Of a stretch of DNA of 64,000 nucleotides, positions 62,102 to 64,000 are shown piece by piece (positions within the stretch are counted from its first letter, which is position 1; each line of letters begins with the position of its first letter). The notes beneath the pieces were generated by a model, which did no database searches, had not been told where the DNA came from, and saw nothing but the letters and a program-made list of their open reading frames with translations. The stretch comes from JAWLHJ01 sp040904945 (GTDB lineage Bacteria; Gemmatimonadota; Gemmatimonadetes; Longimicrobiales; Gaopeijiaceae): the NCBI GenBank assembly GCA_040904945.1, contig JBBDSM010000134.1, positions 1 through 64,000 of the forward strand, given 5' to 3'. Position numbers and translations under genes: made by a program.

Positions 62102-63007
62102 TCAGTGGGCGTGCCGAATGAGACCGATGAACACCGATGTGAGCATCGCGAAGATGTATGCCTGGAGACATGCTACGAAGAGCTCCAGGATCATGATGAG
62201 GCTCATCACGAGTACCGATGCGCCTCCAACCACGAAGTTCTGGGTGACCAGGATGAGGCCGACGATGGCCAGAATCAAAATGTGACCGGCCATCATGTTC
62301 GCGAACAGACGCACGGCCAGCGCGAACGGCTTGGTCAGCTTCCCTAGGAACTCGACCGGGGTCATGATCGCCAGGATGATCGGCTTCATGGGACCCGGAA
62401 GTCCCTCGGGCACATAGAAGATGGTCTTGGCGTACCCGGCCGGCCCGAGCGCCCGCCACCCCGCGACCTCGGTCGCGATGAAGGCGATTCCGGCGAGCGC
62501 GGCCGTGACGGACAGATTCGCCGTCGCAGTGATCCCGAACGGCGTGAGGCCGAGCAGGTTCATGAACAGGATGAAGAAGAAGATCGTGAGGATGAAAGGC
62601 GTGTAGCCGTCACCATCCTTCCCGATGTTCGCCCGAACGATCTCGTCCCGGAAGTACAGGATGAGAGCTTCAGCACCGTTCACGAATCCACTGGGAGCGC
62701 TCCCCGATCCCCGGCGCGCGAGTGAGCGGGCCACGGGTACGAAGAGCGCGATGCAGAGGATCGCCGACAGGAAGATGAAGATCAGCTGGCGCGTGGGAGA
62801 CAGATCGAGCGCAAGGCCACCGATGTGGATGGGCTCGAACGCGAAGGCTCCGAGGTCGAGGTGCATCCCGAGGAACTCGAAGGCGCGGGAGTCCTCGAGG
62901 TGGTGCGAGATGTAGTCCGGGATCTCGTCGATGGCGTCGAGCCCGTACGCCCCGCCCGTGCTCTGGGCCGCCGCTTCGGCGGCGTAATCCTGTGCCGAAC
63001 CCTGCAT
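62102..63007 (-). CDS. atpB: ATP synthase a subunit
   Basis: About 301 residues. Membrane stator of Fo with the essential arginine in LTKPFALAVRLFANMMAGH, preceded by PVEFLGKL. A polar N-terminal stretch of some 70 residues precedes the first helix, longer than in E. coli. ATG 63007 has AGGTG 4 nt upstream; a GTG at 63013 overlapping the atpI stop is the alternative. The 83-bp gap to atpE contains an inverted repeat GTCCGCC/GGCGGAC. Confidence 0.96.
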   Translation of the reverse strand: MQGSAQDYAAEAAAQSTGGAYGLDAIDEIPDYISHHLEDSRAFEFLGMHLDLGAFAFEPIHIGGLALDLSPTRQLIFIFLSAILCIALFVPVARSLARRGSGSAPSGFVNGAEALILYFRDEIVRANIGKDGDGYTPFILTIFFFILFMNLLGLTPFGITATANLSVTAALAGIAFIATEVAGWRALGPAGYAKTIFYVPEGLPGPMKPIILAIMTPVEFLGKLTKPFALAVRLFANMMAGHILILAIVGLILVTQNFVVGGASVLVMSLIMILELFVACLQAYIFAMLTSVFIGLIRHAH

Positions 63008-63009
63008 GG

Positions 63010-63387
63010 TCACCTGGCGTATTCGGTAGCCTGCTCATCCCGGTTCAGGAACACCGGCTCGAGCAGGAGGAATATGAAGAAAAGCCCGACGGTCGACATG
63101 ATGGTCACCGTGGGATCTACGGTATCGAAAAAGCGGATCGAAAACCCGACGACCGCGAGCACCGCCATCCGTCCGAGCATCCCGAGTCCCCAAAAAGTCA
63201 TGAAGCGGTTCGAGCCACCCCGGGCACCCACCAACAGCGCGAAGAGTCCGATCTGGAGCGGAAGCGTGACACCAGCGGCCAACAACAGCCCGGCCTTCCC
63301 GGACGGGTCCAGGAAAGGAAGCGCAACCAGGACCAGAAGGGCCGCGATCAGGCTCGAGACGACGGTGTAGCGCGGTAGCGCTTTCAT
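63010..63387 (-). CDS. AtpI-like membrane protein
   Basis: 125 residues with four predicted membrane helices (SLIAALLVLVALPFL; GLLLAAGVTLPLQIGLFALLVG; LGMLGRMAVLAVVGFSIRFF; TIMSTVGLFFIFLLLEPVFL). Position between atpZ and atpB matches AtpI, which helps assemble the c ring; sequence is poorly conserved in this family. ATG overlaps the atpZ stop (ATGA). Confidence 0.75.
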   Translation of the reverse strand: MKALPRYTVVSSLIAALLVLVALPFLDPSGKAGLLLAAGVTLPLQIGLFALLVGARGGSNRFMTFWGLGMLGRMAVLAVVGFSIRFFDTVDPTVTIMSTVGLFFIFLLLEPVFLNRDEQATEYAR

Positions 63388-63647
63388 CCGGACTTCTTCT
63401 TCTCTCGGTCTTTGGGGCGCGTCGTCAGGTGCATGTACAGACTGTAGAAGCCTGCCGCCGCGCCGATGAAACCACCCAGGAGCGTCAGGTATTCCTGGCC
63501 CCCGACCTTTGAACCGACCCATCGCCCGAGGAAGCCGAACAGAAATGCCGAGGCGACAACGTTGAGCGCGAGCCCGAGCGCCTCTCCGGGCAAGCGACCG
63601 AGCGCTGGATCCGGCTCACTCTTCTTGGATCCGCCGTCTGACGACAT
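63384..63647 (-). CDS. atpZ: AtpZ/AtpI-type small membrane protein
   Basis: 87 residues. Two helices (LALNVVASAFLFGFLGRWVG and YLTLLGGFIGAAAGFYSLY) with a charged C-tail (TRPKDREKKKSG), typical of AtpZ, which promotes ATP synthase assembly and Mg/Ca handling. First gene of the operon. GAGGAG lies 9 nt before the ATG. Confidence 0.85.
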   Translation of the reverse strand: MSSDGGSKKSEPDPALGRLPGEALGLALNVVASAFLFGFLGRWVGSKVGGQEYLTLLGGFIGAAAGFYSLYMHLTTRPKDREKKKSG

Positions 63648-63679
63648 CTTTTGTGGCTCCTCAGGTCCCGAGCCCGCGA

Positions 63680-63708
63680 AGGATACAAGCTTGTGAAAAA
63701 AAGCGCAA
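63680..63708 (-). promoter_or_regulatory. ATP synthase operon promoter
   Basis: Minus-strand TTGCGC (63703-63708), a 17-nt spacer beginning with seven T, and TATCCT (63680-63685). Same -10 as guaB. Transcription would begin about 25-30 nt before the atpZ ATG. The rest of the 299-bp space to 63946 contains no recognised feature apart from a weak plus-strand TTGACG at 63747. Confidence 0.55.
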
Positions 63709-63946
63709 GCGGCCCCGGACGGCCCCGATCGACGCCGGGCGGCCGCTTGACGGAGACCCCTGCAGCGCCGTCTATTCGGTCAGAGTCCGCGACCCGCCTC
63801 GCCATGTGTTCGAGGCCGGCACGCGCGCTCTCGCACGCTGGAAGGACGGGCCCCGCAGCTGGCTTCGGACCCGCTTCCACACCATGAGTGTACGGCGAGC
63901 GGACGCGTATCCCAATTCTGTATCTGTCTCGCCATAACCTTCCCGG

Positions 63947-64000
63947 ATGAATACACCCACCGACACGATCGCCGCGCATGACGAAGACATCGAGCTCCTC
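63947..64000 (+). CDS. Start of a plus-strand gene cut by the window end
   Basis: ATG at 63947 opens a frame that runs off the window after 18 codons (MNTPTDTIAAHDEDIELL). It is divergent from the atp operon. Too little is present to identify it; no clear ribosome binding site precedes it. Confidence 0.4.
   Translation, partial: MNTPTDTIAAHDEDIELL

Noticed and set aside
63485..63979. Minus-strand frame upstream of atpZ as a gene
   Set aside because: It overlaps atpZ in another frame and runs through the atp promoter; its product is low-complexity and has no domain.

Overview
This 64 kb window is a very compact, GC-rich (about two thirds G+C) bacterial chromosome segment. The proteome looks diderm: lipoproteins, SurA-like chaperones, FtsEX-EnvC, MltD and MltG, and an outer-membrane beta-barrel. 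The gene content, gene style and base composition resemble Gemmatimonadota; that placement is an inference from protein character, not from a marker search. No rRNA, tRNA, insertion sequence, phage gene or CRISPR array was seen. Genes are packed with ATGA/GTGA overlaps, and several convergent pairs overlap at their 3' ends.

Layout. (1) 0-1.6 kb: DUF4384 envelope protein on the minus strand. (2) 1.7-16.3 kb: a long plus-strand cluster, DUF58, BatA-like, mfd, two parvulin foldases, pdxA, ftsE, ftsX, envC-like, holB, moaC. (3) 16.2-19.4 kb, minus: MltD-like lytic transglycosylase, guaB with its promoter and structured leader, a small unknown. (4) 19.6-27.5 kb: hexapeptide acyltransferase, acs, a P1B-4 metal-efflux ATPase behind a Fur/PerR-type palindrome, an unknown, a PerR-like regulator, and a PBP4 carrying a LysM domain. 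(5) 27.6-32.5 kb, the accessory part: AraC-type regulator, a 43-residue lipoprotein with a duplicated heptapeptide, a GAF-like/TPR protein, an EamA transporter and a zinc-ribbon membrane protein. (6) 32.6-38.5 kb: M30-like peptidase coupled to a triple-SH3 protein, beta-barrel, moeA, M23 lipoprotein. (7) 38.5-48.6 kb, minus: etfA/etfB, NhaC antiporter, 3-methyladenine glycosylase, NYN-LOTUS-HhH protein, acyl-CoA synthetase, aroB, HExxH lipoprotein. (8) 48.8-55.3 kb: PBP1A, pyrimidine phosphorylase, YtxH, V4R protein, ruvX-mltG-thiE. (9) 55.3-63.7 kb, minus: PHP phosphoesterase and the complete F-type ATP synthase operon atpZ-I-B-E-F-H-A-G-D-C, with a recognisable promoter and a terminator beside a 25-base C run.

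How it works together. Most of the window is housekeeping with an envelope theme: cell-division hydrolase control (FtsEX-EnvC), peptidoglycan synthesis and turnover (PBP1A, PBP4, MltD, MltG, M23) and outer-membrane protein folding. The most interesting signals are the P1B-4 ATPase/PerR pair with its palindrome, the small-lipoprotein/TPR/AraC locus, the four-domain NYN-LOTUS-HhH protein, a terminator hairpin inside the start of the glycosylase gene, and two genes (pdxA, thiE) whose conserved N-termini lie upstream of any canonical start codon.
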